This document shows, piece by piece, positions 30,841 through 44,178 of a stretch of DNA of 64,000 nt. The DNA lies in assembly GCA_014529385.2 (NCBI GenBank), contig CM043944.1, forward strand, positions 181,037,811 through 181,101,810, read 5' to 3'. The notes beneath the pieces were generated by a model. The model was not told where the DNA came from and did not search any database. It saw nothing but the letters and a program-made list of their open reading frames with translations. The first letter of the stretch is position 1. Each line of letters starts with the position of its first letter. A program made the translations under genes and the position numbers. This DNA comes from Adiantum capillus-veneris. Its lineage: Eukaryota; Streptophyta; Polypodiopsida; Polypodiales; Pteridaceae.

Positions 30841-31247
30841 GTACCAATCTCGACACCATGGATGAGAGTACAGAACTTTACCGAGCTTGGGGCAAAGTGA
30901 AAGATCAAAAGGCCCTGGTTTTCTTTGATGGAGGAGCCAAGGCAAACTTCATTTCACCGGAATTGGCTGCGCGGCTCGAGATTACTCCCGATCGGATGGG
31001 ACCACTTGCAGAGGTAGTTCTAGCGGCACTCGGCAGGGACGTAGCCATTACACCTGTCATTGGCAAACTTCGGTTGCATTGTCAGGGGTATTTGGGGCAT
31101 GAGGACTTCTTCATAATGCCTTTGGAGGGTTGTGATATTCTCTTAGGGATTCCCTGGTACCACAAGAACAACGCCGTGGTCGATTATCCGGCGAGAAAAG
31201 CGACTTTGACTACAGAAAAGGGTAGAACAATTGTACTTGATATTTAA
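30800..31247 (+). pseudogene. Inner A copy: protease (right arm)
   Basis: Residue-for-residue the same in the protease core as the left arm, with FFDGGAKANFIS and a TAA after VLDI. Downstream sequence (GEYVPIVSASAISKL) continues in frame after the stop, so the stop is a single lesion. Confidence 0.88.
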
Positions 31248-31374
31248 CTGAAGGGTGAGTATGTCCCTATTGTATCGGCTTCGGCCATTTCAAAATTAAT
31301 GAAATCCAGTCTGTTTGTTTACTCGATCTTTATGAAAGAATTGAGCGATAAGGATAGGACAAATATGTCTAAAC

Positions 31375-32292
31375 TTGATAAAGAACGCCAAGATTTTCTC
31401 CTCTCACGTCGATTGCTTCTCAGAGGGCCTACCAGGAGAGTTACTCCCTGCTCGTCTTGAAGATCATACCATTGATCTGATACCTGGAAGCACACCACCG
31501 AACCGGCCACCTTACCGTGTGAGCCGAGCACAAAACAAAGAGATTATGAACCAAGTGAAAGACCTCCTGGAAAAGGGTCTTGTCCAGCCTAGTACTTCAC
31601 GGTATTGGTCTCCAGTGTTGTTGGTCTTGAAGAAAGACGGATCTTGGAGGATGTGTATTGATTATAGAGCTCTCAACAAAATCACCATCAAGAATAGATT
31701 TCCAATTCATAGGATCGATGATATACTCGACAGGTTACAAGGATCCTCATGTTTTAGCAGGATTGACGTGAAGAGTGGATATCATTACATCCGAATCGCG
31801 TTGGGAGACGTCTACAAGACAGCCTTTCGGACTACTTTTGAGTTATTTGAGTTTTTGGTGATGCCTTTTGGCTTAACCAATGCTCCTGCGACATTTAACC
31901 GGATGATTGACATGATTTTTCGAGAGTATAGACTATTTGTTGGCACTTTCTTTGACGACTTCATTGTTTTCTCCAAGAATGAGGCAGAACACAGAGATCA
32001 TCTGCTACAGGTCTTTCAGGCATTACGAGATTACAAGTTAGTGATTAATGCAAAGAAAAGTGAATTTTTCCTACCAAAGATACACTTTTTGGGACACATT
32101 GTCTCAGTAGTTGGAGTGCAAATGGACCCGGCCAAGATAGAGACTATCCGTGATTGGCCTGATTTGAAGAATGTCCATGAAGTTAGAAGCTTCTTGGGAC
32201 TGTGTTCGTACTACAGGCGGTTCATACGAAAGTTTGCAGAGGTTGCTTCCCCTTTGCATGTCTTGACACAGAAAGGAGTCCCTTTCTCGTAG
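31375..32292 (+). pseudogene. Inner A copy: reverse transcriptase (right arm)
   Basis: A 305-codon open stretch identical in protein to the left arm, with catalytic Asp 131 and FFDD 192-195. It opens after a frameshift and ends at a TAG after VPFS. It is the best preserved RT of family A in the window. Confidence 0.93.
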
Positions 32293-33072
32293 GGATCCAC
32301 AGAGGTGACTACCTTTCAGACATTGAAAGAGAAATTGACTACGGGACCAGGTTTGACTTTGCCGGACTTGCAGAAGTCATTTGAAGTATATTGTGATGCT
32401 TGTGGTCATAGTCTGGGTGCGGTCTTGATGCAAGAAGGACATGTCATTGCTTACGAGAGCCAATTGTTCTCTAGGCTGGAGATGACATCACAGATGTATG
32501 AGAAAGAGCTTTTGGCGGTTATCCATGCTCTTACTCAGTGGCGGCATTACCTACTCGGAGCGGATTTTACTGTCTTTACAGACCATCAGAGTTTGCGCTA
32601 CTTCTTGTCACAAAAGTAGCTTTCGGAAAAGTAGATGCAGTGGGCGAACATCTTGTCCCAGTTTCACTTCCAGATTGTCCATGTGCAGGGAAAAAGAAGG
32701 TGGTGGCAGATGCTTTGTCTCGGAAGCCATTGGTTTTGGCTATTTCCGCGATACATCATAGGAGCTTCGAGGATATGGTCGATCAGTATGCCACAGATAC
32801 AGATTTTGCAGATATTTTCACACAGATACGGATGTGGAGACAATAGCTGGATACTCCCTTCGGGAAGGCTACTTGATGAAAAAGACTATGTTGTGCGTTA
32901 CACAGCCGTTGCGGGAAAAGGTTATGACTGAATGCCATTGTCCACCTTTTACGGGTCACCGCGGCATTGCTACCACCATGAAGGGGGTAGAGAGATACTT
33001 CTTTTGGCCGAGACTCAAAAAGGATGTGGAAGAGTTTGTGCGCAGTTGCTTAGTATGCCAGAAGGTCAAGTG
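32293..33072 (+). pseudogene. Inner A copy: RNase H and integrase zinc domain (right arm)
   Basis: RNase H is uninterrupted by element D here: [45 protein letters not shown]. Stops follow. ADALSRKPLVLAISAIHH and the HHCC domain (ECHCPPFTGHRG, SCLVCQKVK) are in other frames. The coding sequence ends at the inverted LTR fusion. The empty D insertion site is 32493-32497. Confidence 0.9.
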
Positions 33073-33312
33073 TACAGACTTGGACACTCCAAGTCAAGAA
33101 TCAACCGCGACAGCACCAAATAACCACTTCAAAACAATTCACAGATCACAATAGATTTGCACTGGCCGGCGGAGTTCCGTGCCTAGAGATATTGGCCCCA
33201 AAGACTGGCGCCCCTTTCGGTATTTCTTTTTAAATTAATCAGATCAAAGTACAAGAGAGTGGCTAGGGTTTCACTCTCAGACTCTGCGTCCAGATGCTTT
33301 GAGAAGTGAAGC
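33073..33312 (-). repeat. Family-A LTR, R-U5 part (right arm)
   Basis: Mirror of 17098-17341, beginning at the fusion with integrase (CAAGTGTACAGACTTGG). Confidence 0.85.
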
Positions 33313-34776
33313 TGAAACCGGCCCGTAGGGCGGTAGGCGTTGGCTTTCACCCGAAATTCTTTACTTAAGACACACACGCACAGAGCACTTTGCAAAGAGA
33401 ACCTGCGACGGGAATTAACACTTGAATACACACAGCTCGGAAGCTAGAATGCTCCGAGCAGACACTGACAACCTGCAGGCCCCAAAATTGGCGCCCCTTT
33501 CGGTATTTCTTTATTCCTTAGGAGGGTAAAGTACAAAGAAGAGTCTTGGGAATCTTGTGACTGTATCCCACTAGATACCGCCTGTTTTGGCCAAATTTCG
33601 GCAGCATAACAGCCCCAAAACTTGCGCGAAACCAATTCCCCTGCTGAAACTCGCTTCTACTGGCGTATACCCTCTGATTCCTACCCAAAAACAGTAAATT
33701 CAGCACGCTGTATTTACTGGTTTTTGCCCTGTTTTCAGCCCCAAACAGTCCCCTAACTGTCCTCTGCCAGTGGGGCACGATTCCCAATGGTCCTGGCGTC
33801 CGTATGGCTGAAAAACAGTAAAATTACAGCGCATACACAGCGCTGATTTTGCACATGTACGGTGAGGTTATGACCCTCACCAGTGCCTGCTTTGGAGCAG
33901 CAGCTAGCTACCCCTGTTCCTGCTCAAGGAGGCTCTTGCCTCAGCACAAAAGCATGAACCCACACAACTGTACATCAGTCAAATGAGTAGCCCTCTTGTG
34001 GGGCATTACATAACTGCACGTAGGGGAGAGAGAGAGCAGTGTGTAGTATGCAGGGCATCACTCCTAGCACCACACTGTACATGAGAGGGAAAGGAAGCAC
34101 TCCATAGCTCTTAACCTGTGACAAATTGCAAATGAAGCCTCTCCCAGCTTAAAAATCAGCGCCCATTTTTCTGTAGGAGGAAAGTCCATGGAAAACTGAC
34201 ACTTGGCGCATTTTCAAGCATTTTCCCGTTTCGGGTTCGCCGCTTAAAAATATCCTGACCGGTTGCCCAGTTGACTTCGCGGCAGAGTTGTAATATGTTC
34301 CCCTAGTCATACCGGAGGTAATGACGCGAACACATTTCACGGCCCAAAATAGCAGTTCCCTAAATTTTAGGAGATGCTTCCGTTGGGCTCTCACTGGTCT
34401 TTTGACTGGGACCGCATCCAAAAGTGCAATGTGGCCCAACTGTTGGATACTTTTTGTTGGTGGTCCCACCTTGACTTTACGCTTTAATTGAGTTCACTTC
34501 CTAGTATCCACCAACTTACTAAGTGCGACGGAGGGACCTATATGATCTTGCTCTGAGCCTAGACATCCTCTTACCATACGAATTCCGGTGCCGACCACTT
34601 TCCGTCTGCGGGTGAATCTACCGTTCACATAGGCCATACAATGTCCGACCGTTTGCTACTTCAAAAAGAGGGTCTCAAAACAAATAAAATAAACCCATTG
34701 GAAAGAAACCAACAACCAAGGTTAGCAGTTGCCACATCTTTGTGACATGGTTAATAACTGCCATGTCCTCGTGACA
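33313..34776 (-). repeat. Family-C 3' LTR, complete (right arm)
   Basis: 1464 bp, the same length as the left copy. Differences seen include GATATGAC/GGTATGAC, GGGAAGTC/GCGAAGTC, AGCAGCGA/AGCGGCGA and two in the SHRIPRT codons. The polypurine tract lies at 34777-34792. Confidence 0.92.
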
Positions 34777-34946
34777 TACCCCCCTCTTGAAATCGCAAAC
34801 GTCCTCGATTGCATACCATAAATACACGCCACTGATGATCTTGTGCTATTAACACTCTTTTATCATCGCATGTATCCGCAAGAAAGGTCGTAACATACAT
34901 AGATACAAATGACTTAATGAGACCTTCATACTTTTGCCATTTCCAT

Positions 34947-35903
34947 CTATGGCACTGAATTCATATGTACATTTGATGTACTAGCTCTATCATTACCCCT
35001 CCTTTGCACATGTTGGGTTGGGGCATAAGTAGGCTGTAACCCAAAGGCTTCAAGGTAAAGCTGCAATACATTTGGTGACTCTGACAGTTCATGCTCTTCC
35101 ATCCACTTTGCATCCATAGGCGGATAGTTCTTGAACTTCACCAAATAGCGTCTTGCAACTTGTCGTTTAACTTTTCTGTCCTTATGTGCCAAAACTTGCT
35201 CAGGTATCAGGATCTCATCAAGTTCCTCAACTTATGGCTGATCCTCATCTGGCATATCTTCTGGCACATCACCCACGAAGGGTCTTAGAAGACTCACGTG
35301 AAACGCATTATGAATCTTCCATGCATCAGGCAATTTCAGCCTATAAGCCACATCGCTGATCTTGTCAAGCACTTGAAAAGGCCCATAGTAACGCATGCTG
35401 AGCTTAGGAAACAACTGTTCCTTGCCCTTCATCTTCTTTAACCTCGCCTTTTCGAACCTTAACAGAACCCAATCACCAGGTGATAGTAGCAATTCACGAC
35501 GGTGACGATCAACAGCCTTTTTCTGCTTTGCCCGAGTCTTCTCCAAGGCAACTTTAATCTTCTTATACATCTCATCCATGTTCTCAACATATCGATCTGC
35601 CTCAAAGATCTTGTCCTTTGTATGCAAAATGGGAGGAACCTTTTTGCCGCCTTCAACAATCTCAAAAGGTGCTTTGTCAGTAGACGAATGCACCGTATTA
35701 TTGTACGCATAGTCAAGCATAGGTAAATACTGTTCCCACTTGCCCTTATTATCTGACACGTAGCATTTCAGCAGATCTAAGACAGTAGAATTAGCCTCTT
35801 TTGATTGTCCATCACTTTGTGGATGAAACGAAGACGAAAACTTGAGCGTAGTGCCCATGTTCTCAAACAATCCTCTCCAGAACAAACTGGTCATGCGAGG
35901 ATC
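34947..35903 (-). pseudogene. Family-C integrase C-half and chromodomain (right arm)
   Basis: Mirror of the left copy with a few replacements (MTSLFW for MTNLFW, MLDYAYNN for MLEYAYNN, KVALEK for KVSLEK). The internal stop before the chromodomain is shared. Confidence 0.9.
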
Positions 35904-36555
35904 ACATCACTGATAATCGATTGTGGCATACCATGGTACTTAAACACATTGTACATGAACAAGCGTGCCATCTGATCAGATATTATCTTCTTCCTGACAG
36001 GGATAAAATGGGCCTGCTTGCTGAACCTGCAGATAATGGTCCATATACCATCACTCCTTGTTGGTGTCCTTGGAAGATCAAAGATAAAGTCCATAGCAAT
36101 GCTTTCCCATGGCTTATCCGGAATCGGCAGTGGTTGTAACAACCCTGGTGCCTTTTGCCTGTCAAACTTGACCTTTTGGCAAACTATGCATGCTCGCACA
36201 AAGGCATCCACATCTCTCCTCAAGGTAGGCCAATAGAAGAATGTCTCTACCGCTTTAACTGTTGCATCAATGCCACGATGCCCTGCATACGGTGGGACAT
36301 GACTCTCTTCCATGACCTTATGTCGCAATGGCCTAGTGACACAAAGTTTGCCATGCATCATCTTAAAACCATCTTTGAGGAGGTAGTGCTCGTGATGTTG
36401 CCCCTCTTGTAACTGTTCAAAGATCCTTGCAAAATCTTCATCAGCAGTATACTGTTCCTTCATGTCATCTAACTCATGATGATAAGGAATTGACACAGCT
36501 GAAATTTGTGGCTTTCTTGATAACGCATCAGCCACAACATTCTTCTTGCCTTCCG
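35891..36555 (-). pseudogene. Family-C integrase N-terminal half (right arm)
   Basis: The translated frame is the same as the left arm, including the Cys in IWTIICRF and the frameshift after IISD. Confidence 0.9.
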
Positions 36556-37846
36556 AAAAGCTTGCCCATCACATATGCTTTTCGGATAACTTTGACTGTG
36601 TCAAGAAGTATCGCAAGGTCTAATGATCTGTTTGGACAACAAAATCAGCACCTAAGAGGTAGTGCTTCCAGCTAGAAAGCGCATGAATCACGGCCAAGAG
36701 CTCTTTCTCATAGACTTGCATAGTCCTCTCTGGCCCTTGCAAAATTCGGCTTTCATAAGCTACTACCCGTCCATCTTGCATTAGCACTGCTCCGATGCTA
36801 CTGCCACACGCGTCACGCTGGACCACAAATGACTTCCTGAGATCTGGCAAAACAATAACTGGATCTGAAGTCAACTTTTCCTCTAAGAGACTAAAAGCTA
36901 AAATCTCTTTTTGGGTCCATCTGAAAGTGACCTCTTTCTTTTGCAAAGCGTGAAGAGGCGATGCTATCTCTGCAAAATTTCTGATAAACCTTCTATAGTA
37001 GGAACACAATCCCAAGAAGCTTCTGACATCATGTACAGTCTTCAAGTCTGGCCATGTCTTGATAGTTTTGACCTTTGCGGGATCCATTCTAACACCATCC
37101 TTTGAGACTATGTGGCCCAGAAAGTGGATCTCTTCGAGGAAGAATTCACTTTTCTTAGGATTGACAAGTAAACTGTGACTGTGCAGCTCTTCGAACACAA
37201 TGGTCAAGTGACGCCTATGCTCCTCTTCATTCTTCGAATACACTATCATGTCATCGAAGAACGTTCCAACAAACTGTTGATGCGAGCGGAAAATCCGGTC
37301 CATCATTCTGTTGAACGTGGCAGGAGCATTTGTTAGCCCAAACGGCATCACTAGAAACTCATAAAGACCAAATGTCGTTCTAAACGCAGTCTTGTGCACA
37401 TCCTCTGGCCTTATACGAATCTGATGGTACCCACTCTTAAGGTCTATCCTGCTGAAAATTGCAGCACCCTCTAAACGATCGAGAATATCATCAATTCTAG
37501 GAATAGGAAACCTATTCTTGATGGTATTCTTATTCAACGCACGGTAATCAATACACATGCGCCATGAGCCATCCTTCTCCTGCACTAGGAGCACTGGGGA
37601 GCAAAAGGGTGAAGAACTAGGCTGAATCAGCCCCTTCTCTAATAACTCCTCAACCTGGCCCATAATCTCTTTCTGCTGCGCCGCACTAACCCTTTAGGGA
37701 GGTCTATTTGGTGCGCTACACCTTGGCACCAAATCTATCCGATGGTCCTCAGGTCTCTCTGGCGGCAATTGCGACGGTAATGAATCAGAAAAACAGTCAC
37801 TAAACTTTTGCAAAAATGCTGACCTTTCTTTATCTAACAAAAGCAA
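36556..37846 (-). pseudogene. Family-C reverse transcriptase and RNase H (right arm)
   Basis: The open stretch 37663-36620 starts upstream of the left one because ELLEKG is intact here. It ends early at VVQTDH, where CAG has become TAG (36620-36622). Catalytic FFDD is present. A TAG/TAA after NRPP upstream is shared with the left arm. Confidence 0.9.
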
Positions 37847-38142
<296 letters not shown>

Positions 38143-38750
38143 CATACCCCCCTCTTGAAAGCATTGTAATCGACCGCAATTACGCCTGCAAAACCGACAA
38201 AAGCCATAAACCGTCTTAGTAGACACTGACTGTTAGTACCTATGTACTAGGGACACACATCTAGCATTTGTACCAAATCGACAGTCACATCACACGACAT
38301 CACAGGACATCACCAGACATCACAGGACATCACATGACATTCAACATTCATTCGGATCTTAGACCATGATTTATCGACAATGTAGCTAGCAAACACATCT
38401 AGGTCCAATCGGGACCTCATCGATGTCCGATTGACTAACCCCTATTGCAACCATGTCTATTCGAGATCAAATAGACCAAAATGCTGCAGTCATTTTGTCT
38501 ATCAGTTCCTGCACTCACAAGAAGTCAAGAACAAATCAGTATCATAATCAGGAATTCCGTTTCATAAAGTCATCCAGCAGAATACTGTCAGCTCTCAGTA
38601 TCCCTGAAGCTCTAAGAGACATCAATGACTTTAGTATCAAAATTAAGGCATCTGTTGACAAAGGAGCGGAGTAACGCCCCTCTTGTGCATCCCACTGCAC
38701 CAGATCTTCGGCCAAGCTGAATTTCTGGGTTCCGTTTGGAGTAGACTATG
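38143..38750 (-). other. A3 polypurine tract and 3' untranslated region (right arm)
   Basis: Complement of the tract at 38143-38157. Five 10-bp minisatellite units lie at about 38287-38336. No coding sequence. Confidence 0.8.
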
Positions 38751-39647
38751 CTAAACCAAAACATCGAGGTAAAGTTTCACAATCCGAGGAGTATCTGCTA
38801 GGTCCTCCTCCTCCGTCCACTTCGCATCAAATGCAGGAAAGTTCTTGAACTTAACCAAGAACCGCCTTCGGACTTTACCTTTCTTCGAACTGTATGTGCC
38901 AAAATCTGTTCAAGAACAAGGGTCTCCTCGTTTTCTTCCACTGCGGGTTGCTCATCAGGCTCCCCATCATCAGGCACATCACCCTTAACAGGTTTCAAGA
39001 GACTCACATGCAATGCATTGTGAACCCTCCAAGTATCTGGCAGTTTCAATCGGAAGGAGACATCATTTATCTTTTCGGTGATATGGAAAGGGCCGTAGTA
39101 TCACATAGGAAGCTTTGGAAAAAGCCTCTCCTTTCCCTTTTTCTTTCTTAGGCGTGCCTTCTCAAAAGTAAGAGCACCCAATCATCCTCCTTCAGTTTCA
39201 AGTCGCGACGATGGCGATCCGCTGCTTTTTTTTGTCGTTCTTGAGACTCCTGCAAAGTCTCGCGAACCTTGGCAAAAGCCGTATCCAAATCTCGCGAATA
39301 TTCATCCGCTTCAAATATCTAATCTTTCGTGTTCAGGAAGGATGGAACCTTCGCAGCACTTTCAACAATCTCAAATGACGTCTTCCCCGTCGAAGAGTGT
39401 ATCTTGTTATTGTAGGCAAATTCCACCAAAGGTAAGTTCTTTTCCCATTGAGTCTTCTGATCCGAGATACAAGACTTCAATAAATCTAAAACCATTGAAT
39501 TGGCAATCTCAAATTGCCCGTCAGTCTGCAAGTGGAACGATGACGAGAACTGCAACTGCGTGCCAATGTTCTCCCAAATTGCCTTGAAAACAAACTCATA
39601 AATTTGGGGTCTCTGTCGGAGACAATGGTCTCAGACGTGCCATGTAA
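38751..39647 (-). pseudogene. A3 integrase C-half and chromodomain inside element C (right arm)
   Basis: Mirror of 10839-11758, with SSSFHLQTDGQFEIANS, the shared stop after FLNTKD, and the frameshifted chromodomain. The stretch at 39061-39120 matches A2 rather than the left-arm A3 (complement ...GTGATATGGAAAGGGCCG), hinting at local conversion between copies. Confidence 0.85.
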
Positions 39648-41386
39648 TCGGATTTTGGCTTCTTTCCTTTCTGATCTTCTTTATCCTCTGAGTCAGCTGG
39701 CCTTTTCCTTTGTGGACAATTGATAGAAAAGTGACCAGGCTGCTCGCATATAAAGCATTTGCTCTCAGCCATTAGGACCTTCTTTTCCTCGAGCGACTTG
39801 CGCACAAAAGGCTTCCTTTTCTGTTTCTTTGCCTGCGCTCCAGAAGTCCCGGCTGAATCCTTGTCTTTGGTGGCCTTTTCTGACCCCTGTGACGCATCAG
39901 GAGCCGTTTTCACAAAGGGCTTCTTCGCTGAATTTTTCTTTTGCTGCCCTCCTTTGTCACTGCTCGGAAATCCACTGTCCTCTCCTTTCAACAAGGCAAG
40001 ACCAGTGTTCGCAACTTCCATAAGCTGAGTAAGGGTAGCCACTCTGTTCTTTGTACAGTAATCGCGAAGCCCTTTAGGCAGCCCACAACAGTACTTCTCT
40101 ATCTGCTCTGTCAATGGCACAAATCTGTAGGAGGTCACTGAGAGTAACGCTTTACAAAACCTCCTATTGTACTCCAGCAAGCTCTTGCACGAAGTTGAAG
40201 TAAGTTGGTGCCAATCTGTCATGACGTCGGCTTCAAATTCATTTGACAGCCAAGCAGATGCAAACATTTGCTTGAAGTAAACCCAAGTGGCGGGTGCCTG
40301 TCCTTGCATTAACAATGTCGTCCACCATGTAAGCGCATTGTCCTTTAAGAAAGTGGCAGCTTTCCTGACCTTCGAGGCCTCGGTAAAATTCCCTCCGGCA
40401 TAAGCTGTATCAAACTGCTGGAGGAAAGTGAGGGCCTTTTTCTTATCCTCGAAACCACTGAAGGTACTGAACTTTACCGCTGCACCACCTTCTTTGTAAG
40501 CCTTCGGCTTCTCTAGTGCCCCCAAGTTGTCATACGGAATGGTCTGCAGCATGGGCAATGTAGTAGGCATGATCGGCACGTGTTGGCCATTCACATTTTG
40601 CGTAGAGGTGCGATATCTTGCTGCTGTCCAGAAAAACCAGCCATGCCAAAATGACCCTGTGGCACCCCAAACTGGCCTTGGTTGTAGTGGAAACCTTGTT
40701 GCATGCCGATACTTCCATACATGGGGTTTGGCATGATGCCTTGCATACCCCCGAACACTGTTCCTGGCATGTACGGCTGACTTCCAGGCGCATAACCAGC
40801 CATACTTTGGAACACTGATCCACCCCCGAAATACCCAGGATGTACCGTGGGTGGTGGAAAAACTGAGTGCATAGCTTGGTATCCAGCTCCATGTCCATTC
40901 AAGACAGCATGCTGGCTCTAAAAGCTGGCGGGCTGAACTGGCATAACCTGTGGAATAGGCGTTCTAGCCACCTGTTCAAGCACGGGAGGAACCTGCTTTG
41001 AAGCCCCCGACTCCGCAACATGCGAGTGTTCCCTTTCCTCCTGCACCACATGAAGTACCTGGACCTGAGCACCAACAAGCTCCGTGCGCGGCGTAGGTTG
41101 CCTATTTTGCTGTTGCACTGGTGGCGCTTGCAAGAATTCCATAAACCTCAGATTCTACACCAGCTGCGAAAAGACATTCACCGCGGCAACTAACTGAGTC
41201 TTGAACGCATCATCCTCAAGTTGCCCAGTCATAAAGCCCTGTACTACTGGAGGGACATTCACGTTGACAGGAGGTACAGACTGACGTGGCCGTGAGCTCT
41301 CGCCAATCTTAAAAACCATAGGAATCTCTTGCCTGTCCTATGAAGAGGAACCCTCTTCCATAATTCCCTTCCCCTTGTCGGCCATA
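39648..41386 (-). pseudogene. Family-C gag (right arm)
   Basis: Mirror of the left copy but with different lesions. A CAG-to-TAG stop at 40918-40920 after QPASF and a one-base loss near 40603 split it, while the left-arm frameshift near 9626 is absent (VFPPPTVHPGYFGGGSVF reads through). The capsid domain and CFICEQPGHFSINC knuckle are open at 40594-39648. The early TAG after 15 codons is shared. Confidence 0.88.
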
Positions 41387-41466
41387 GTGTAATCCCCGTG
41401 TTCCTTCACTCTGTGTCTTTATCCCAAAACAATCCAAGCTCACTCTTTAAGGAAAAAGTGATTGAT

Positions 41467-41484
41467 GTCTCGGCAACAGAACCA
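41467..41484 (-). other. Family-C primer binding site (right arm)
   Basis: Complement of TGGTTCTGTTGCCGAGAC, the same as in the left arm. Confidence 0.65.
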
Positions 41485-42466
41485 TGAAACCGGCCCGTAG
41501 GGCGGTAGGCATTGGCTTTCACCCGAAATTCTTTACTTTAGACACACACGCACAGAGCACTTTGCAAAGAGAACCTGCGACGGGAATTAACACTTGAATA
41601 CACATAGCTCGGAAGCTAGAATGCTCCGAGCAGACACTGACAACCTGCAGGCCCCAAAATTGGCGCCCCTTTCGGTATTTCTTTATTCCTTAGGAGGGTA
41701 AAGTACAAAGAAGAGTCCTCGGAATCCTTTGACTGTATCCCACTAGATACCGCCTGTTTTGGCCAAATTTCGGCAGCATAACAGCCCCAAAACTTGCGCG
41801 AAACAAATTCCCCTGCTGAAACTCGCTTCTACTGGCGTATACCCTCTGATTCCTACCCAAAAACAGTAAATTCAGCATGCTGTATTTACTGGTTTTTGCC
41901 CTGTTTTCAGCCCCAAACAGTCCCCTAACTGTTCTTTGCCAGTGGGGCACGATTCCCAATGGTCCTGGCGTCCGTATGGCTGAAAAACAGTAAACTTACA
42001 GCGCATACACAGTGCTGATTTTGCACATGTACGGTGAGGTTATGACCCTCACCAGTGCCTGCTTTGGAGCAGCAGCTAGCTACCCCTGTTCCTGCTCAAG
42101 GAGGCTGTTGCCTCAGCACAAAAGCATGAACCCACACAACTGTACATCAATCAAATGAGTAGCCCTCTTGTGGGGCATTACATAACTGCACGTAGGGGAG
42201 AGAGAGAGCAGTGTGTAGTATGTAGGGCATCACTCCTAGCACCACACTGTACATGAGAGGGAAAGGAAGCACTCCATAGCTCTTAACCTGTGACAAATTG
42301 CAAATGAAGCCTCTCCCAGCTTAAAAATCATCGCCCATTTTTCTGTAGGAGGAAAGTCCATGGAAAACTGACACTTGCCGCATTTACAAGCATGTTCTTG
42401 TTTCGGGTTCGTCGCTTAAAAATATCTTGACCGGTTGCCCAGTTGACTTCGTGGCAGAGTTGTAAA
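41485..42466 (-). repeat. Family-C 5' LTR, truncated (right arm)
   Basis: Mirror of 8022-9001, with the same truncation point against A2 gag, so the truncation is older than the inverted duplication. Confidence 0.88.
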
Positions 42467-43120
42467 GGGAAATGCTCGAACTTGGTGGTCCACGCTTCTA
42501 TTGAACAAGAAAGCGCTAGTTAAATGGCTGAAATTTAAGAGGCTTTTTATTTCTTCTTGATTGACTCGGGAGTACGAATGCAACATACGAATTGCTTGGA
42601 ACCATCTTCGGATGACCAAGAAAGATTCATTAGACGCATATTGCGAGAGATTCTAGAGCTCTTTTCTACCAGCCTCTTCATTTAAGAAGATTTCGTTCAA
42701 AGAACAGATTGAGCGGTTTACCTTGGGACTTCCTACAGAGATCCGAGATCACTGCTTAGAGCAAAAGTCAGTTTCCATTCAGGAACTCATGAGTCATGCG
42801 AACCGGGGTTTTGCTATTTATTTAGGCAGTTTGACACACCCCACAGATGAAATCATGACGCAAAGGATCGAACAGACTTCGAACAATGAAAGTAGAAAGA
42901 AGAAGAGCAACCCAAAAAAAAAGAAAAAGATGCACGACCCAAGCTCACTCTTCGAGAGAGAGCTCTCTATATCAAAGAGGGGAAGTGCCTTGGATGTGGG
43001 GAAATGAGGCACATCTTCGTGACGAAGTGCCCTAAAAAGGCATCGAAAGAATAGAACGACAAAGATGAAGACAGGCCTGAGGGTTCAAAAGCAGCTGAGG
43101 AATGTGGACGAAAAGGCAAC
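42467..43120 (+). pseudogene. A2 gag C-terminal half (right arm)
   Basis: Capsid end (GLPTEIRDHCLEQKS), poly-Lys linker and the frameshifted knuckle, as in the left arm. Confidence 0.82.
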
Positions 43121-43752
43121 ATGAAAGCAGGACTGGTTCCAAATTGCATGGGTACTGACCGAAGCACGATTGACGAGAGTACAGAACTTTACCGAGCTTG
43201 GGGCAAAGTGAAAGACCAAGAAGCCCTGATTTTCTTTGATGGAGGAGCCAAGGCCAACTTCATTTCACCTGAATTGGCAGCGCGGCTCGAGATCACACCC
43301 GATTGGATGGGACCACTAGCAGAGGCAGTTGTAGCGGCACTCGGCAAGGACGTAGCCATTACACCTGTCATTGGCAAACTTCGGTTGCTTTGCCAGGGTA
43401 TTTGGGGTACGAGGACTTCTACATAATACCCTTGGAAGGTTGTGATGTCCTCCTGGGAATTCCCTGGTACCACAAGAACAACGCTGTGGTTGACTATCGG
43501 GCGAGAAAAGCGACTTTGACTGCAGAGAAGGGCCGAACTATTGTACTTTATGTGAAACTTAAGGGCGAGTCTGTGCCTATTATATCAACTTCGGCCGTTT
43601 CCAAATTACTGAAATCCAGTCTGTTTGTTTACTCGATCTTTTTGAAAGAGTTGAATGATGAACATAGGACAAATATGTCTGAATTTGATAAAGAACGCCA
43701 AGATTTTCTCCACACTCATGCCGATTGCTTTTCAGAGGGCGTGCTAGGCTAG
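43121..43752 (+). pseudogene. A2 protease (right arm)
   Basis: The same domain as 6733-7365, with FFDGGAKANFIS. A base lost near 43400 (CCAGGGTATT for CCAGGGGTATT) splits it into two overlapping frames. Confidence 0.85.
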
Positions 43753-43830
43753 TTACCACCAGCCCGTCATGAGGGTCATACTATTGATCTGATACCTGGA
43801 AGCACACCATCGAACTGGCCAACTTACCGT

Positions 43831-44112
43831 GTGAGCCGAGCCCAGAATGAAGAGATAATGAACCAAGTGAAAGATCTCTTGGAAAAGAGTCTTGTCCAGC
43901 CTAGTACTTCACCGTACTGCTCTCTAGTGTTGTTGGTTTTGAAGAAAGACAGATCTTGGAGAATGTGCATCGATTATAGATCTTTCAACAAAATCACCAT
44001 CAACAAAATCACTCAGTGGCGACATTACCTACTCGGAGCGGATTTTACTGTTTCCATAGACCATCAGAGTTTACGCTACTTTTTGTCACAGAAGCAGCTA
44101 TCAAAAAAGTAG
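43831..44112 (+). pseudogene. A2 RT-RNase H fusion, RT core deleted (right arm)
   Basis: Mirror of 6373-6654, with the same deletion point (NKITI joined to [10 protein letters not shown]). Confidence 0.9.
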
Positions 44113-44178
44113 ATGCGGTGGGTGAACATCTTGTCACAGTTTCACTTCCAGATTGTCCATGTGTAGGGACATAAGAAT